Positions 16,597 through 25,919 of a stretch of 64,000 nt of DNA are shown piece by piece. A model generated the notes under the pieces. It was not told the DNA's origin and did no database searches. It saw only the letters and a list, made by a program, of their open reading frames with translations. Source of the stretch: Bacteroidales bacterium UBA6397. Lineage in GTDB: Bacteria; Bacteroidota; Bacteroidia; Bacteroidales; UBA932. The stretch lies in contig DJQB01000013.1 of the NCBI GenBank assembly GCA_002439875.1, forward strand, positions 17,827-81,826. The letters run 5' to 3'. The first letter of the stretch is position 1; each line of letters starts with the position of its first letter. The position numbers and the translations under genes are program-made.

Positions 16597-19500
16597 TTAG
16601 ATACCAAGCCTTAAAGTCAAAGTGAATTGTCTTGGAACAGGGGAGGCCACGCCGCCCGTGTTGAAGAATTCCGGATCCTGACCGTTAAGTTTCTTGTCGG
16701 AGTAGATCAGGAACAGATTCGTTGCCTGGATCTTGAGCGAGAGGTTGCTGACCTTGAGCCGCTCGATCATATTCTTTGGGAATGAGTATGACAGCGAAAT
16801 CTCTTTCATCCTGATGAAATCGCCTTTGGCTATCCTTTCCGTGGAGTAGTTGTAGGCGTTGTAGGCGTAACTGAGGTATGGATCCTGCTGGTTCGCTCTC
16901 TTGTCAGCGATCACCGGCACGTTCGTGATCTTCTCATCGCCACCCGCTGTCCATCTGTTGATGAACTCCCGAGGCATGGCGTCAAGGTCGCTGTAGACGT
17001 TGTGGAACACCGGGTCAAGACGGATGACGTTGCCGAATGAATAGGTTATGAAGGCGTTCAGAGTGAATCCTTTGTAGTGGAATATATTCCCGATGCTGCC
17101 TGTCATAGTAGGGTCGGTCGGCCCCTCATAAACCAGATGGTCTTTCTTGAGCTGTTCCTGGAAATTGATGTCGCTTACCGTAAGTTCCCCGTTCTCGTTG
17201 ATGAAAGTCGGGTAGCCGCTCTCGTTAAGTCCTCTGAAATCCATCGAGAACAGAGCCCTCACCGGGTAGCCTTCCATGGCAAATCCATTGCCGCTGATCA
17301 TGTCCATCACGGAGGCGTTGGACTGCAGGTCGGTGACCTCGTTCTTCGTGTGCGAGAAGATGAAGTCGGTGTTCCAACTGAAATCCTTTGTCTTGATGTT
17401 GTGTGTCGAGAGGGTGAACTCCACACCGCTGGATTTCATGCTGGCGACATTGGCGAACTTCGCCAACTGACCGCCGGTGCCTTTTGTGTAGATCAGGCCG
17501 ATAAGGTCGAAGTTGTTTCTCTTGTACCAGTCGGCTTCAAGGTTGATTCTGTTGTCGATGAACCCGATCTCGGCTCCGATGTTGAGCTCATGCTTCTTCT
17601 CGTAGGTTAACTCGCTGTTCTCCACGCTGGACAGGATGAGTCCGGATTCCTTCACGGAAGTGAACGGGCGCCACACGTTGTAGCTGTTGATTATGGCTTT
17701 GGAGTTGCTAACGCTCGACGGCCCCCTGTCAGCGGTCAATGAATATGAAGCCTTGAGCGTCATGTTGGAGACCACGTTCTTGATCGGCTGCCAGAACTCC
17801 TCCTCATGGGCGTTCCACGCGGTGGAGACATTCCATGTCGGCAGCCATCTTGCCTTGCGGCTCTTTCCCAGTTTGTTGGAGCCTTCGTAGCGTACTGTTC
17901 CGTTCAGGGTGTATCTTCCTTTGTAGGAATATGTCCCTGTCCCGAAGAAGGAAACCTCCCTCTGCCTTGTCCTGTCCACGGAATAGTAGCCGGAGTTCTC
18001 CTCGTTGCCCTGCTTGAAATAGAGATAGTCGTAAGACGGGAGCATTCCCATGTCATACTGCATGCCCACTCCGTTGAACCATGTCCTTTCCCTGTCCACG
18101 GAGTTTGTCTCCATTCCTCCGAACATATTCACGATGTGATCCTCGCCGAAGACATCGTTGTAGCTTGCCGTGGCCCTGAAGTCGTAGCTCTCCATTGAGT
18201 ATTTCGTCTCACGGTAGAAACCTCCCACCGGCAGCACGGAGACCGGAAGGGAGTTGGCCTTGTCCGGGTCGGTGTAGAGCCAAGGGTTCGCGCTTCTCAT
18301 TGTGGCGTCGTCCATCGCCCTGAATGCCCATGCCTGGTTCGAATAATCCGTGATGGTGTGGCTTTGAACGGTAGATGATGTCTTGTAGGCACCAAGTACA
18401 GAGAGCTCCAGCGGTTTGACCGGATGCCATTTCATCTCTCCTTGGAACTTCAGATCGGTGACCTTGAGGTCGATGTAGTTGTTGTCAAGCTCATGCAGGA
18501 TATTGAACGGCGCGTAGTTTCTGACGTAATACTCATTTGGATCCAGCGTCCTGGAAGTGTTGAGTGCGTAGGAGTATGGGTTGATGTCGAAGTCCCTCTT
18601 CACCTCACCGCTGAGCGGATCGACCGAGGAACTTAAGGTGCCCGGAGCCCTTTGTTTTCTGTAGGAAGCGTTGCCGATGAGGTTCAGGGACAAGGTTTCC
18701 GTGATGTGGTAGAGAGCGTTGAGGTTGGCGGTGTAACGCTTGACTGAACTCTGCCGTGTCCACCCTGGGTCGTTCATGACGCTGAGGGATGTGTAGTAGG
18801 AGGCTTTGTCTGTTCCGCTTGACATGCTGACCGCGTGATTTCGTGAGATATTGTCATTGAACAGTATGTCAAACCAGTCCGTGTTCCGGTACTCGGCCTC
18901 GCGCAGGTAAGCGTTTTTCGCCTCCTCGGTGTTCATCAGGCCGAACGAGCCGCTTGCCGCGTTGAATTGATTGATCAGATGATACATCTTCCCATAGACT
19001 CCGCTGTTGGATGCCCGATAGACATCCGCCAGGTTGAGGTAGCCGGCCTGCTCCATTTCCTTGTAAACGCCCATCTGTTCTTGGGAATTCAGGATGTTGA
19101 AACGTTTGTAAGTCGGCTTGAGACGGTAGCTGTACTCGCCCGTGTATGTGATTTTGTTGCTCCCCGCATGTCCTTTCTTGGTGGTCACGACAATGACTCC
19201 GGCCATCGCGCGCGCTCCATAGATAGAGGTGGCCGAGCCATCTTTCAGGATCTGGAAACTCTCGATGTCGTCGGCGTTGAGGCCAGCTATGGCGGAACTG
19301 ATCAATGTCACCGCGTCTCCGCTGGAAAGGTTGTCCGCATCGACCTCGGCAACGTCTTCCATGATTACACCGTCCACAACCCACAGCGGTTTTGAGCTAC
19401 CGTAGATGGATGTCGCTCCACGGACCCTGATCTTAGGGGATGTTCCGAAAGTCCCGGACACGTTCTGTACGGACACACCGGCGGCTCTGCCCTCAAGGGC

Positions 19501-19902
19501 GCGGCTGATCTCCGCCACTCCGTCCAGTTTGACTTCGTCCGCGCTCAGTTTTGTGGTGGCTCCGGTGAAGAGGCGCTTGTCCATCTTCTGCATTCCGGTC
19601 ACGACAACCCCTTCGAGAACCTCCGTGTCGGATTCCATAGTGATCCTAATCTCGCCGGACGTGATGGCCACGTCCTTTGGTTTCATGCCAAGACAGCTGA
19701 TTTCCAAAGTTTTCGCTGATTGACCGACCTTGAGAGAGAACTTTCCGTCAACATCCGTGATCGTCGCGTTCTTGGTCCCTTTCTCAAGGATCACCGCTCC
19801 GATGACAGGCAGGCCATCGTCTGATGAGATGACCACACCGCTGACAACCCGGGAGTCCTGTCCAAACAAACACCCAGTGCCTGCCATGACGCAGGCAATC
19901 AT
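16597..19902 (-). CDS. susC: SusC/RagA family TonB-dependent outer-membrane transporter
   Basis: A large beta-barrel importer driven by TonB-ExbB-ExbD. A short signal segment ends CLFGQ. The N-terminal carboxypeptidase-regulatory-like domain runs from SGVVISSDDGLPVIGAVI to about residue 90. The SusC signature EGVVVTGMQ follows, then the plug with KIRVRGATSIYGSSKPLWV and GAGV-like GARAMAGVIVVTTKKG. The barrel ends with FTLTLRLGI. Length 1101 residues is typical. The start is odd. The ATG used here gives a signal peptide with no positive charge. An ATG 18 nt upstream at 19922 would give MKH but is out of frame and stops at 19902, overlapping this ATG. One inserted base would restore a perfect signal peptide. 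No sigma/anti-sigma regulator is adjacent. Confidence 0.93.
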   Translation of the reverse strand: MIACVMAGTGCLFGQDSRVVSGVVISSDDGLPVIGAVILEKGTKNATITDVDGKFSLKVGQSAKTLEISCLGMKPKDVAITSGEIRITMESDTEVLEGVVVTGMQKMDKRLFTGATTKLSADEVKLDGVAEISRALEGRAAGVSVQNVSGTFGTSPKIRVRGATSIYGSSKPLWVVDGVIMEDVAEVDADNLSSGDAVTLISSAIAGLNADDIESFQILKDGSATSIYGARAMAGVIVVTTKKGHAGSNKITYTGEYSYRLKPTYKRFNILNSQEQMGVYKEMEQAGYLNLADVYRASNSGVYGKMYHLINQFNAASGSFGLMNTEEAKNAYLREAEYRNTDWFDILFNDNISRNHAVSMSSGTDKASYYTSLSVMNDPGWTRQSSVKRYTANLNALYHITETLSLNLIGNASYRKQRAPGTLSSSVDPLSGEVKRDFDINPYSYALNTSRTLDPNEYYVRNYAPFNILHELDNNYIDLKVTDLKFQGEMKWHPVKPLELSVLGAYKTSSTVQSHTITDYSNQAWAFRAMDDATMRSANPWLYTDPDKANSLPVSVLPVGGFYRETKYSMESYDFRATASYNDVFGEDHIVNMFGGMETNSVDRERTWFNGVGMQYDMGMLPSYDYLYFKQGNEENSGYYSVDRTRQREVSFFGTGTYSYKGRYTLNGTVRYEGSNKLGKSRKARWLPTWNVSTAWNAHEEEFWQPIKNVVSNMTLKASYSLTADRGPSSVSNSKAIINSYNVWRPFTSVKESGLILSSVENSELTYEKKHELNIGAEIGFIDNRINLEADWYKRNNFDLIGLIYTKGTGGQLAKFANVASMKSSGVEFTLSTHNIKTKDFSWNTDFIFSHTKNEVTDLQSNASVMDMISGNGFAMEGYPVRALFSMDFRGLNESGYPTFINENGELTVSDINFQEQLKKDHLVYEGPTDPTMTGSIGNIFHYKGFTLNAFITYSFGNVIRLDPVFHNVYSDLDAMPREFINRWTAGGDEKITNVPVIADKRANQQDPYLSYAYNAYNYSTERIAKGDFIRMKEISLSYSFPKNMIERLKVSNLSLKIQATNLFLIYSDKKLNGQDPEFFNTGGVASPVPRQFTLTLRLGI

Positions 19903-20162
19903 CAAGCATAAAAGTGCTTCATGTATTAAATAAGTTAATTAATCGAATGCGGTGTGCCTTCTCGCAAGACAGCGCATCCATTTGTTAATGTTCATTCGCT
20001 GTATCCACCAGTCAAAGACATCAAATGTTGGGGAAAATGCCTTCCACGGCTTTTGACACGGCATTTTTACTCATATTTTTGTGAAGTTAATCAATTAAGT
20101 CGTTAATACAATGAGAAATTTTAACTATATCGTTTTGTCAGTCCGATGTTCCGGAACAGGGA

Positions 20163-21161
20163 TTATCTTTTGAGTTGCCCTGTCCGGTGACTCTGCTCAT
20201 AAAGTTCGAGGGAGTTGATTACGTTTTGCCAGATGCTGTAGAGACCGCCAGCGACAGAAGTCACAGGAGTCAAGTAGGAGTAGCCTAGCCAGATCAAGAA
20301 GCCGGAGTTCTTCTGGCCGAGGGCTTGGCCTGCGGTTGTCTCATCGGCATGGAGGGTTCCAGTGTCTTTGGTCTTGTTGGCCTTTTTGCCAGCCAATCTT
20401 CCGATGGAGAATTGCGTTAGTGTACAAACTAGTGATACTATTCCGATCATGATTGCTGTCCACACAGAGATTCTGCTGTTCATTAGTGATTCAGTGGCCA
20501 GATAGATGGAAAACATCAATGCCAACCCCCAAAAGTAGAATGCCCATTCGGTGAAGCGCAAGAGCCAGCGTTGAAGCCTTCTCATTGTGTAGCGTATGAG
20601 CCATGCAAGAAGGAGTGGGAAGACCAGAAGTGGGAATATTTTCGCGCAGATTGCCAAGAATCCCTCAAAGAATGAGGCTCCTGCCTCCGAATTTACGATT
20701 GGGATTGCGATAGGAAGGACAATTGCTGCCGAAATGTTGATCAGTACCACGTAAGAAATGGTGTCTGAGAGACTTCCCCCCAACTTCTTGGTGATGACAC
20801 CGGCCGCTGCAGCGGTAGGGCAGATGAAGCAAAGCATGGCGCATTCCGCGAGTATCCGCGCGTCCCCGTCAGGAAGCGCTGTGACAAGCCAGGTTAGCGC
20901 AGCGAACGTTATGATCTGGAATGCTAGCACAAAGAAATGCCACCTGCGGAACCTTAGATCATGCGGAGAAATCGTGTTGAACTGAAGGAACAGCATGATT
21001 GCCATGAAAACCGGTTGGACATTCTTAGAGAGCTCGGAGAACCCAGGTTCAACGTTGGTGTGTAACGGTTTGACCAGAAATAAGACCAGATACGAAACGA
21101 TTCCGATGAAGATTGCCAACGGTAGCATCCAGTCCTTGATGAATTTCACAACTTTAGCCAT
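20163..21161 (-). CDS. BASS-family transporter (bile acid:sodium symporter-like)
   Basis: A polytopic inner-membrane protein of 332 residues with about nine or ten hydrophobic segments. The region AECAMLCFICPTAAAAGVITKKLGGS, with a Pro-Thr-Ala kink followed by a small-residue helix, is typical of the BASS superfamily crossover helices. A hydrophilic loop rich in Lys and Thr lies near residue 270. The start MAKVVKFIKDW at 21161 is chosen because the sequence further upstream is non-homologous and overlaps cysH. A -7 element TACATTTG at 21188-21181 fits a separate transcript. It lies 74 nt downstream of cysH, so a link to sulfur or organic-anion transport is possible. The substrate is unknown, and bile acid transport should not be assumed. 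Confidence 0.78.
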   Translation of the reverse strand: MAKVVKFIKDWMLPLAIFIGIVSYLVLFLVKPLHTNVEPGFSELSKNVQPVFMAIMLFLQFNTISPHDLRFRRWHFFVLAFQIITFAALTWLVTALPDGDARILAECAMLCFICPTAAAAGVITKKLGGSLSDTISYVVLINISAAIVLPIAIPIVNSEAGASFFEGFLAICAKIFPLLVFPLLLAWLIRYTMRRLQRWLLRFTEWAFYFWGLALMFSIYLATESLMNSRISVWTAIMIGIVSLVCTLTQFSIGRLAGKKANKTKDTGTLHADETTAGQALGQKNSGFLIWLGYSYLTPVTSVAGGLYSIWQNVINSLELYEQSHRTGQLKR

Positions 21162-21180
21162 AATCCCATTATTCGTGCCG

Positions 21181-21188
21181 CAAATGTA
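21181..21188 (-). promoter_or_regulatory. -7 element before the BASS transporter
   Basis: On the minus strand TACATTTG matches TAnnTTTG and lies 19 nt before the ATG. No -33 TTTG is present at the right spacing. Confidence 0.4.
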
Positions 21189-21235
21189 CGGAAAAAAATC
21201 AACTTGCGGGCACTTTACGATCTCATCAAGAAGCC

Positions 21236-21994
21236 TTACTTCCTCGAATGAAGACCACACTCTCGATGATCCGGGTCTTCCCACCACCAGCGTCCGGCGC
21301 GGATGTCTTCTCCGGGCTGGACTGCCCTGGTGCATGGCTGGCAACCGATGCTTGGGAATCCCTGTTCATGCAACTTATTGTAGGGAACACCGTTTCTCTT
21401 GACGTAGGACTTCACCTGCTCCTCTGTCCACAAGATGAGAGGGTTGAGCTTGATGACATTGTCCGCGGCGTCATATTCGACCATCTGCATTTCCGCCCTT
21501 GTGACAGACTGCTCGCGGCGAAGTCCGCTCACCCAGACCTGCACTCCTTGAAGAGCGCGTTTCAGAGGCTCGACCTTGCGGATGTCGCAACACAGATGCC
21601 TAAGCTCCACACTGTCATAGAACAGATTGATGCCGTGTTCCCTTACCATTTTCTGTACATTATGGAAGTCAGGGAAGTAAACCTCGATTTTGATCCCGTA
21701 CTGCATATTGGTCCGATCTATCAGGTCGTATGTCTGAGGAAACTGCCGTCCTGTGTCCAGAGTGAAAATCCTCGCATCCTTGCGGATCTTGACCATCATG
21801 TCAGTAATGGTCTGATCCTCATAGCTCAGGCTTGATGACAACGCGGTGGATGACGGGAAAGCCCCCAGAAAATACTCAAGAGCCTTTTCCGGGGTCTGCC
21901 CCATAAATTCCGTATTTTTCTCCGCGACGTAGGCCTCGCGGTCCTCCTGCGGCATTAAGGCGAATTTTTCTTCCATGGCGATATTATATTTCAT
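21236..21994 (-). CDS. cysH: Fe-S type adenylylsulfate/phosphoadenylylsulfate reductase
   Basis: Reduces activated sulfate (APS or PAPS) to sulfite in the cytoplasm. It carries the cysteine pattern of the [4Fe-4S] APS-reductase group: LCCDIRK in mid-protein and GCQPCTR near the C-terminus, plus the catalytic ECGLH tail. The P-loop-like segment SSSLSYEDQTITDMM and LDTGRQFPQTYDL match the PAPS-reductase fold. No APS kinase (cysC) is in the cluster, which fits direct use of APS. The start MKYNIAMEEKF overlaps the cysN stop by 11 nt; a later ATG at 21976 is possible. It is third of cysD-cysN-cysH, so activation and reduction are co-expressed. Sulfite reductase is not in the window. Confidence 0.92.
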   Translation of the reverse strand: MKYNIAMEEKFALMPQEDREAYVAEKNTEFMGQTPEKALEYFLGAFPSSTALSSSLSYEDQTITDMMVKIRKDARIFTLDTGRQFPQTYDLIDRTNMQYGIKIEVYFPDFHNVQKMVREHGINLFYDSVELRHLCCDIRKVEPLKRALQGVQVWVSGLRREQSVTRAEMQMVEYDAADNVIKLNPLILWTEEQVKSYVKRNGVPYNKLHEQGFPSIGCQPCTRAVQPGEDIRAGRWWWEDPDHRECGLHSRK

Positions 21995-23270
21995 CAGGTA
22001 CAATCATTCCAGCACCTACGGTGTCATTGGTGCCCTCTTCGATGAAGATAAGGCTACCCATGGTCCTGTTGTCCTTGTAGTAATCGAACACAAGCGGATC
22101 CGCGGTCTTGATGCGCACCCTTGCGATATCATTCATCACAAGTTTGTCCGTGTCGAATATTTTCTCCCGTGTGTTGATGTCTATCTTGTACTCGATTTCC
22201 CTGACGATCCCGAGAGTCTGCATTGTGGCATGACGGATGATGTATTTCTTACCCTGCCGGAGAGGCGAGTTACGGAACCAGCATACATTCAGCAGCACCT
22301 CTTGCTCCATCATAGGCTGCACACCATTCTCCGAAACGATCACATCTCCCCGGCTTATGTCGATGTCGTCCGCAAGCGTGACATCCACAGACTCCGGAGT
22401 CACAGCGGATTTTAGGCTCTTCTCGCCAAGATATATACCCGTCACTTTGGAGGTCATCTCGGAAGGATAAACCTTTACCGCATCCCCGACTTTCAGGGAA
22501 CCTTCGGCAAGACGGCCTGCATATCCCCTGAAATCAGGGAACTTGGAAGAAATAGGTCTGATGACATACTGGACAGGAAGCCGCATCCTGTCATTGGCCT
22601 CGACCGGCAGCTGGACAGTCTCAAGAAAATCAAGAAGAGCCTTCCCCTTGTACCAAGGCATGTTCCCGGATTTGTTCACCACATTGTCACCAAGCTTGGC
22701 GGAGATGGGGATGAATGTGACATCACCGAGCTCCAGGGAAGATGCCATCTCCTTGTAATCCGCGACGATCTTGTTGAACACCTCCTCAGAGAAATCCACA
22801 AGGTCCATCTTGTTCACACAAACCACCACTTTCCTGATGGCAAGAAGCGATGCGATGTAAGAATGCCTGACAGTCTGTTCCATGATCCCGTGTCTTGCAT
22901 CCACAAGTATCACGGCCAGATCCGCTGTGGAAGCCCCCGTCACCATATTCCTTGTGTATTGAATATGGCCTGGGGTGTCGGCGATGATGAACTTCCTCTT
23001 CGGTGTGGCGAAGTATCTGTATGCTACATCAATGGTGATTCCCTGCTCACGCTCCGCGCGAAGTCCGTCAGTAAGCAACGCCAGATTCACCTCCTCATTG
23101 CCCCTGCTTCTCGAAGCCTCTTCGACAGCCTCAAGCTGATCCTCGAAGATGGACTTGGAGTCGTACAAGAGTCTACCTATTAATGTACTTTTACCATCAT
23201 CCACGCTGCCTGCCGTGGTAAAACGGAGCAGCTGCATGTCTAAGTACCCTTTTGTATTCTGTGTTTCCAT
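21984..23270 (-). CDS. cysN: Sulfate adenylyltransferase subunit 1 (GTPase)
   Basis: The GTP-driven large subunit of ATP sulfurylase; with CysD it makes adenylylsulfate (APS) from sulfate and ATP. GTPase motifs are complete: GSVDDGKST (P-loop, about residues 21-29), DTPGH, and NKMD. The EF-Tu-like beta-barrel domains follow, ending near IVPDEI. Length 428 residues corresponds to CysN alone, without a fused CysC kinase domain. The gene begins 48 nt after the cysD stop, and its end overlaps cysH by 11 nt. Confidence 0.95.
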   Translation of the reverse strand: METQNTKGYLDMQLLRFTTAGSVDDGKSTLIGRLLYDSKSIFEDQLEAVEEASRSRGNEEVNLALLTDGLRAEREQGITIDVAYRYFATPKRKFIIADTPGHIQYTRNMVTGASTADLAVILVDARHGIMEQTVRHSYIASLLAIRKVVVCVNKMDLVDFSEEVFNKIVADYKEMASSLELGDVTFIPISAKLGDNVVNKSGNMPWYKGKALLDFLETVQLPVEANDRMRLPVQYVIRPISSKFPDFRGYAGRLAEGSLKVGDAVKVYPSEMTSKVTGIYLGEKSLKSAVTPESVDVTLADDIDISRGDVIVSENGVQPMMEQEVLLNVCWFRNSPLRQGKKYIIRHATMQTLGIVREIEYKIDINTREKIFDTDKLVMNDIARVRIKTADPLVFDYYKDNRTMGSLIFIEEGTNDTVGAGMIVPDEI

Positions 23271-23318
23271 TTTTTTACTTTTTAATTGTTGACCTTATTC
23301 CAATACAGCGGGCACCTG

Positions 23319-24224
23319 TTAAAAATATCCAGCCTTCTTGCGATCCTCCATTGATGTTTCGGATCGCTTGTCGTCAGCCCTTCCTCCACGCTCAGTGACA
23401 CGGGAAGATGCGATTTCATCGATTATGTCCTCAATGCTGTGCGCGTGAGACAATGTCAATCCTGTGCAGGTGACATCACCGATGGTCCTGCATCTGACCT
23501 CTTTTTCTACAACCTCCTCCTCAGGACGCCGCGGGATCACAGCCGGTTCAGCGGCAAGCCACTGTCCATCACGGAAGAATACTTTTCTTGTATGGGTGTA
23601 GTACAGACTCGGAAGTTCAATGCCTTCCTGATAAATGTACTGCCACACGTCCATCTCCGTCCAGTTGCTGATCGGGAACACGCGGAAATGCTCGCCGACA
23701 TTCTTCATGCCATTATAGATGTTCCAAAGCTCAGGACGTTGATTCTTCGGATTCCACTGCCCGAATTCATCCCGATGGGAGAAGATCCTCTCTTTTGCCC
23801 TCGCCTTCTCCTCATCACGCCTTGCGCCACCGCACGCGGCATCGAATTTATACTTGGCCAATGTGTCCAGAAGGGTCACAGTCTGGAGTTTGTTGCGGCT
23901 CGCATTGTAACCGGTCTCCTCCTTTGCCTTGCCCTCGTCAATCGACTCCTGTACATAGCCTACTATAAGATCCGCTCCAAGTTTCTTGACAAGCTCGTCG
24001 CGGTATGTGATGGTCTCGGGGAAGTTATGTCCCGTGTCGATGTGAACCAGCGGGAACGGAATTTTCGCCGGATAGAAGGCCTTATATGCCAAATAAGTAA
24101 GTACAATGGAGTCCTTTCCGCCGGAGAAAAGGATGCACGGACGCTCAAACTGCGCCGCGACCTCCCTGAGTATGTAGATGGACTCCGCCTCAAGCTCTTT
24201 AAGGTGCGTAAGATGTTCGCTCAT
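23319..24224 (-). CDS. cysD: Sulfate adenylyltransferase subunit 2
   Basis: The catalytic ATP-PPase subunit of ATP sulfurylase, partner of CysN. The PP-loop ILFSGGKDSIV is at about residues 32-42, followed by HIDTGHNFPET, ACGGARRDEEKARAKER and FPISNWTEMDVWQYI, which are hallmarks of CysD. The C-terminus RTIGDVTCTG and the RGGRADDK segment are also typical. Length 301 residues is normal. The gap to pstB upstream is 65 nt and contains a TATATTTG -7 element, so cysDNH may have its own promoter as well as read-through from the pst genes. Confidence 0.95.
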   Translation of the reverse strand: MSEHLTHLKELEAESIYILREVAAQFERPCILFSGGKDSIVLTYLAYKAFYPAKIPFPLVHIDTGHNFPETITYRDELVKKLGADLIVGYVQESIDEGKAKEETGYNASRNKLQTVTLLDTLAKYKFDAACGGARRDEEKARAKERIFSHRDEFGQWNPKNQRPELWNIYNGMKNVGEHFRVFPISNWTEMDVWQYIYQEGIELPSLYYTHTRKVFFRDGQWLAAEPAVIPRRPEEEVVEKEVRCRTIGDVTCTGLTLSHAHSIEDIIDEIASSRVTERGGRADDKRSETSMEDRKKAGYF

Positions 24225-24260
24225 TTTATATTGTTCTTTTATAACCTCAAAAATAATTTA

Positions 24261-24268
24261 CAAATATA
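24261..24268 (-). promoter_or_regulatory. -7 element upstream of cysD
   Basis: Minus-strand TATATTTG matches the Bacteroides -7 consensus in the short gap between pstB and cysD. No -33 TTTG was found at the proper spacing, so strength is uncertain. Confidence 0.45.
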
Positions 24269-24289
24269 CTACTTTCCCGCCGATGATAC

Positions 24290-25063
24290 CTAACTGAACA
24301 CACCGGACAGATACTTCCTCGTCAGCTCCTCCTTAGGATTTCCGAACACTTGCTTTGCGTCGCCGATCTCTATGACCTCGCCAAGATAAAGGAACACGGC
24401 ATAGTCGGCGATGCGAAGAGCCTGCCTCAATGTGTGTGTCACCATTATTATGGAATATTTTTCCTTAAGCTTCACGAAGAGGTCCTCGACCGTCTTGCTG
24501 GAAACAGGATCTAATGCGCTTGTGGCCTCATCCGCAAGGATGTAATCCGGTTCCACCGCAAGGCTTCTCGCAAGGCACAGGCGCTGCTGCTGACCGATGG
24601 AAAGGCGCATCGCCGAATTCTGCAGGCGGTCTTTCACCTCATCCCAAAGTCCGACTTCCGTCAGATATCTTTCCACAACCTCTGCCAGTTCCTTCTTTTT
24701 GGTGTGCATTCCATGGATCCGGCAGCCATACGCGACATTGTCGAATATGGACATGGGCAATGGACACGGTCGCTGCGGTACAAGACCCACACGTCTCCGA
24801 AGTTCAATAAGTTCACTGTACCTCGCACCGATGATGTTCTGGTCACCGAGGAGTATCTGACCGCTTACTTTTACATCATCAACATTGTCAATCAGCCTGT
24901 TGAGGCTTTTCAGCAATGTGCTTTTACCGCAGCCTGAAGGCCCTACGATGCACGTTATCTTATTCTTCGGAAAAGTCAGATTGATGTTTTTCAGAATTTG
25001 ACGACCTTCTATCGAAAGGTTGAAATCCTTGACCACCATCTGGTCCTTGTCATTATGTTCCAT
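24290..25063 (-). CDS. pstB: Phosphate-type ABC transporter ATP-binding protein
   Basis: The ATPase of a Pst-type importer, at the cytoplasmic face. It has Walker A GPSGCGKST, the signature segment LSIGQQQRLCLARSL (a variant of LSGGQQQRL), Walker B DYILADEATSALDP and the H-loop MVTHTLRQA. The PstB-specific end NPKEELTRKYLSGVFS is present, and the length of 257 residues is standard. It starts 2 nt after the pstA stop. Because cysDNH follow directly, the complex could import sulfate or phosphate; the ATPase itself does not decide this. Confidence 0.93.
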   Translation of the reverse strand: MEHNDKDQMVVKDFNLSIEGRQILKNINLTFPKNKITCIVGPSGCGKSTLLKSLNRLIDNVDDVKVSGQILLGDQNIIGARYSELIELRRRVGLVPQRPCPLPMSIFDNVAYGCRIHGMHTKKKELAEVVERYLTEVGLWDEVKDRLQNSAMRLSIGQQQRLCLARSLAVEPDYILADEATSALDPVSSKTVEDLFVKLKEKYSIIMVTHTLRQALRIADYAVFLYLGEVIEIGDAKQVFGNPKEELTRKYLSGVFS

Positions 25064-25065
25064 AA

Positions 25066-25917
25066 CTACAGATTATTCTTGGTGAAATGATTTGTTATCC
25101 AACGGCCTCCGAGACTGAGTATCAGAACTATAACCGTCAGCACAAGAGCGGCGGCGTAGGCTCTTCCGGGAAAAGGATCCGGCATTGTTATCCAGTTGAA
25201 GATCGCTAACGGCAATGTGGCTGTCGGTGAGGACAACGATGTCGCCACAGAATCCGAGAACCCCGCCGTGAACATCACGGCCGCGGCATCACCGATAGCC
25301 TTTCCAACAGCAAGGAGCGTGGCTGTCGCCATACCGGGAAGGACCTGTCTCACAACGATTTTAAGAGTTTCCCATTTCGTTGCCCCAAGAGAATATGCCG
25401 CGTCTATCATGTCGTCCGGCACAGAACGTGAGATCTCGTCTCCGCTTCTTATGAACATCGGGATTATAAGCAATGTGCTCACTATGATTCCGCCCAGAAC
25501 AGACGCTCTCATGCCGACCATGACCATTATCATGAACGCGAACGCGCCATATACTATCGAAGGTATTCCATAAAGCACATCATACACCAGTCGGGCCGCG
25601 TAAGACAACCAGTTCGAACGTCTCTTGTAAAGGTTCATGTAGAACACGACCGGGATGCTGACGCAGAGGGCGATCAGCGTCGCCGGCGCCACGACTGCCA
25701 CAGAACCGATGATCGCATTGAGAAAGCCGCCGTCATCAGTGGTGTTCCAATTCATGCCGGGCACGCTCGTCACCATCTCCCAGGATATGGAGCCTACACC
25801 TTTCACGAAAATCGTGCAGATGATGGACATCACAAATGCCAACACCAACAGCACTGAGCCCCACATCAGCATTTTTACGATTGTCTCTTCGATGAATTTA
25901 CTTTTGATTTTTCTCAT
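25066..25917 (-). CDS. pstA: Phosphate-type ABC transporter permease PstA
   Basis: An inner-membrane permease with six hydrophobic segments. The EAA-type cytoplasmic loop reads DAAYSLGATKWETLKIVVRQVLPG, and LLAVGKAIGDAAAVMFTAGF follows, both typical of PstA. The short periplasmic stretch VTSVPGMNWNTTDDGGFLNAIIGSVAVV is also the PstA pattern. Length 283 residues is normal. It is 2 nt downstream of the PstS-PstC fusion and 2 nt upstream of pstB, so the three are surely one transcript. Confidence 0.93.
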   Translation of the reverse strand: MRKIKSKFIEETIVKMLMWGSVLLVLAFVMSIICTIFVKGVGSISWEMVTSVPGMNWNTTDDGGFLNAIIGSVAVVAPATLIALCVSIPVVFYMNLYKRRSNWLSYAARLVYDVLYGIPSIVYGAFAFMIMVMVGMRASVLGGIIVSTLLIIPMFIRSGDEISRSVPDDMIDAAYSLGATKWETLKIVVRQVLPGMATATLLAVGKAIGDAAAVMFTAGFSDSVATSLSSPTATLPLAIFNWITMPDPFPGRAYAAALVLTVIVLILSLGGRWITNHFTKNNL

Positions 25918-25919
25918 GG

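Noticed and set aside
20147..20158. Palindrome tgttccggaaca after the BASS gene as an operator
   Set aside because: Only 12 nt and located directly after a stop codon; no second copy or promoter beside it.
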